From NCBI GenBank assembly GCA_049999765.1, contig JBNGIQ010002457.1:1-20140 (forward strand): a stretch of DNA of 20,140 nt, read 5' to 3'. Positions 20,004-20,140 of this stretch are shown one piece after another. Below the pieces are notes generated by a model, which was given only the letters and a program-made list of their open reading frames with translations, searched no databases and was not told where the DNA came from. Positions within the stretch are counted from its first letter, which is position 1, and every line of letters begins with the position of its first letter. Both the position numbers and the translations under genes were made by a program. This stretch comes from Phaeoceros laevis (taxonomy: Eukaryota; Anthocerotophyta; Anthocerotopsida; Notothyladales).

Positions 20004-20049
20004 CCCTAACCCTAACTAATAATAAACCTTAACCCTAACTAATAATAAA
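20004..20049 (+). repeat. Telomere-like CCCTAA words in a 23-bp direct repeat
   Basis: CCCTAACCCTAAC starts at 20004. The 19-bp word AACCCTAACTAATAATAAA occurs exactly at 20008-20026 and 20031-20049, a period of 23 bases. The usual plant telomere unit is CCCTAAA, so this is CCCTAA(C)-like, not canonical. It also resembles the plant telo-box (AAACCCTAA), a promoter element. Two copies are too few to call a telomere. Confidence 0.7.
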
Positions 20050-20140
20050 TGATATAGACATCTCGAAGCAACCGTTCTCTTTTAGTATATGTTATTAGCA
20101 AGCAACAAGATTATTTTGGTAAGGTTCTTTTAATTTTGTA

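Larger units (their letters stand above)
19169..20140 (-). promoter_or_regulatory. Upstream region and probable promoter of the kinesin gene
   Basis: No gene is supported here. An in-frame TGA at 19178-19180, just upstream, fixes the first ATG at 19168. Open frames of up to 110 codons on the plus strand (19267-19599) resemble nothing I know and probably lie opposite the 5' leader or promoter. The base composition changes sharply at about 19960, from GC-rich repeats to AT-rich DNA. An AT-rich TATATA stretch at about 19960-19972 could act as a TATA element, but it is some 790 bases from the ATG. Confidence 0.35.

Noticed and set aside
20004-20049. True chromosome end
   Set aside because: Only two or three CCCTAA words occur, and ordinary AT-rich sequence follows to the edge of the window.

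Overview
The window is nuclear DNA of a land plant. The main evidence is one gene that fills most of it: a phragmoplast-orienting kinesin of the plant kinesin-12 group, read on the minus strand from 19168 to 7366. It has 29 short introns, all with GT..AG borders as I placed them. A bryophyte or other non-seed plant fits the compact introns and the moderately GC-rich coding sequence, but that is a guess and I cannot name the species. Nothing bacterial, viral or organellar is visible.

Layout. Positions 1-3848 hold no gene I can support; they end in a pyrimidine-rich stretch and a probable 5' leader with short upstream ORFs. A single-exon plus-strand gene at 3849-5846 encodes a 665-residue, mostly disordered protein that I do not recognise. 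It carries a 19-residue tandem repeat, a cysteine cluster beside seven arginines, and a C-terminus whose stop codon lies inside a DNA repeat. Positions 5847-7365 are the gap between two convergent genes. Positions 7366-19168 are the kinesin gene: 30 coding exons and a predicted product of 2957 residues. Positions 19169-20140 are its upstream region, with G-rich inverted repeats, a copy of a piece of the gene's own intron 1/exon 2 border, and a two-copy telomere-like repeat.

Kinesin architecture, from my exon joins: a disordered Ser/Pro-rich N-terminus (residues 1-213), a motor with all nucleotide-binding motifs intact (about 214-551), a neck and early stalk (552-797), two duplicated phase-0 exons (798-1034), a coiled-coil stalk from one 4470-bp exon (1035-2524), and a conserved C-terminal coiled coil and tail (2525-2957).

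I found no undescribed multi-gene system. The most interesting signal is how the kinesin stalk has grown: exon duplication, a long-range internal duplication of about 170 residues, and a recent in-frame 126-bp tandem duplication of exactly six heptads. All statements rest on reading the sequence; no database search was possible.
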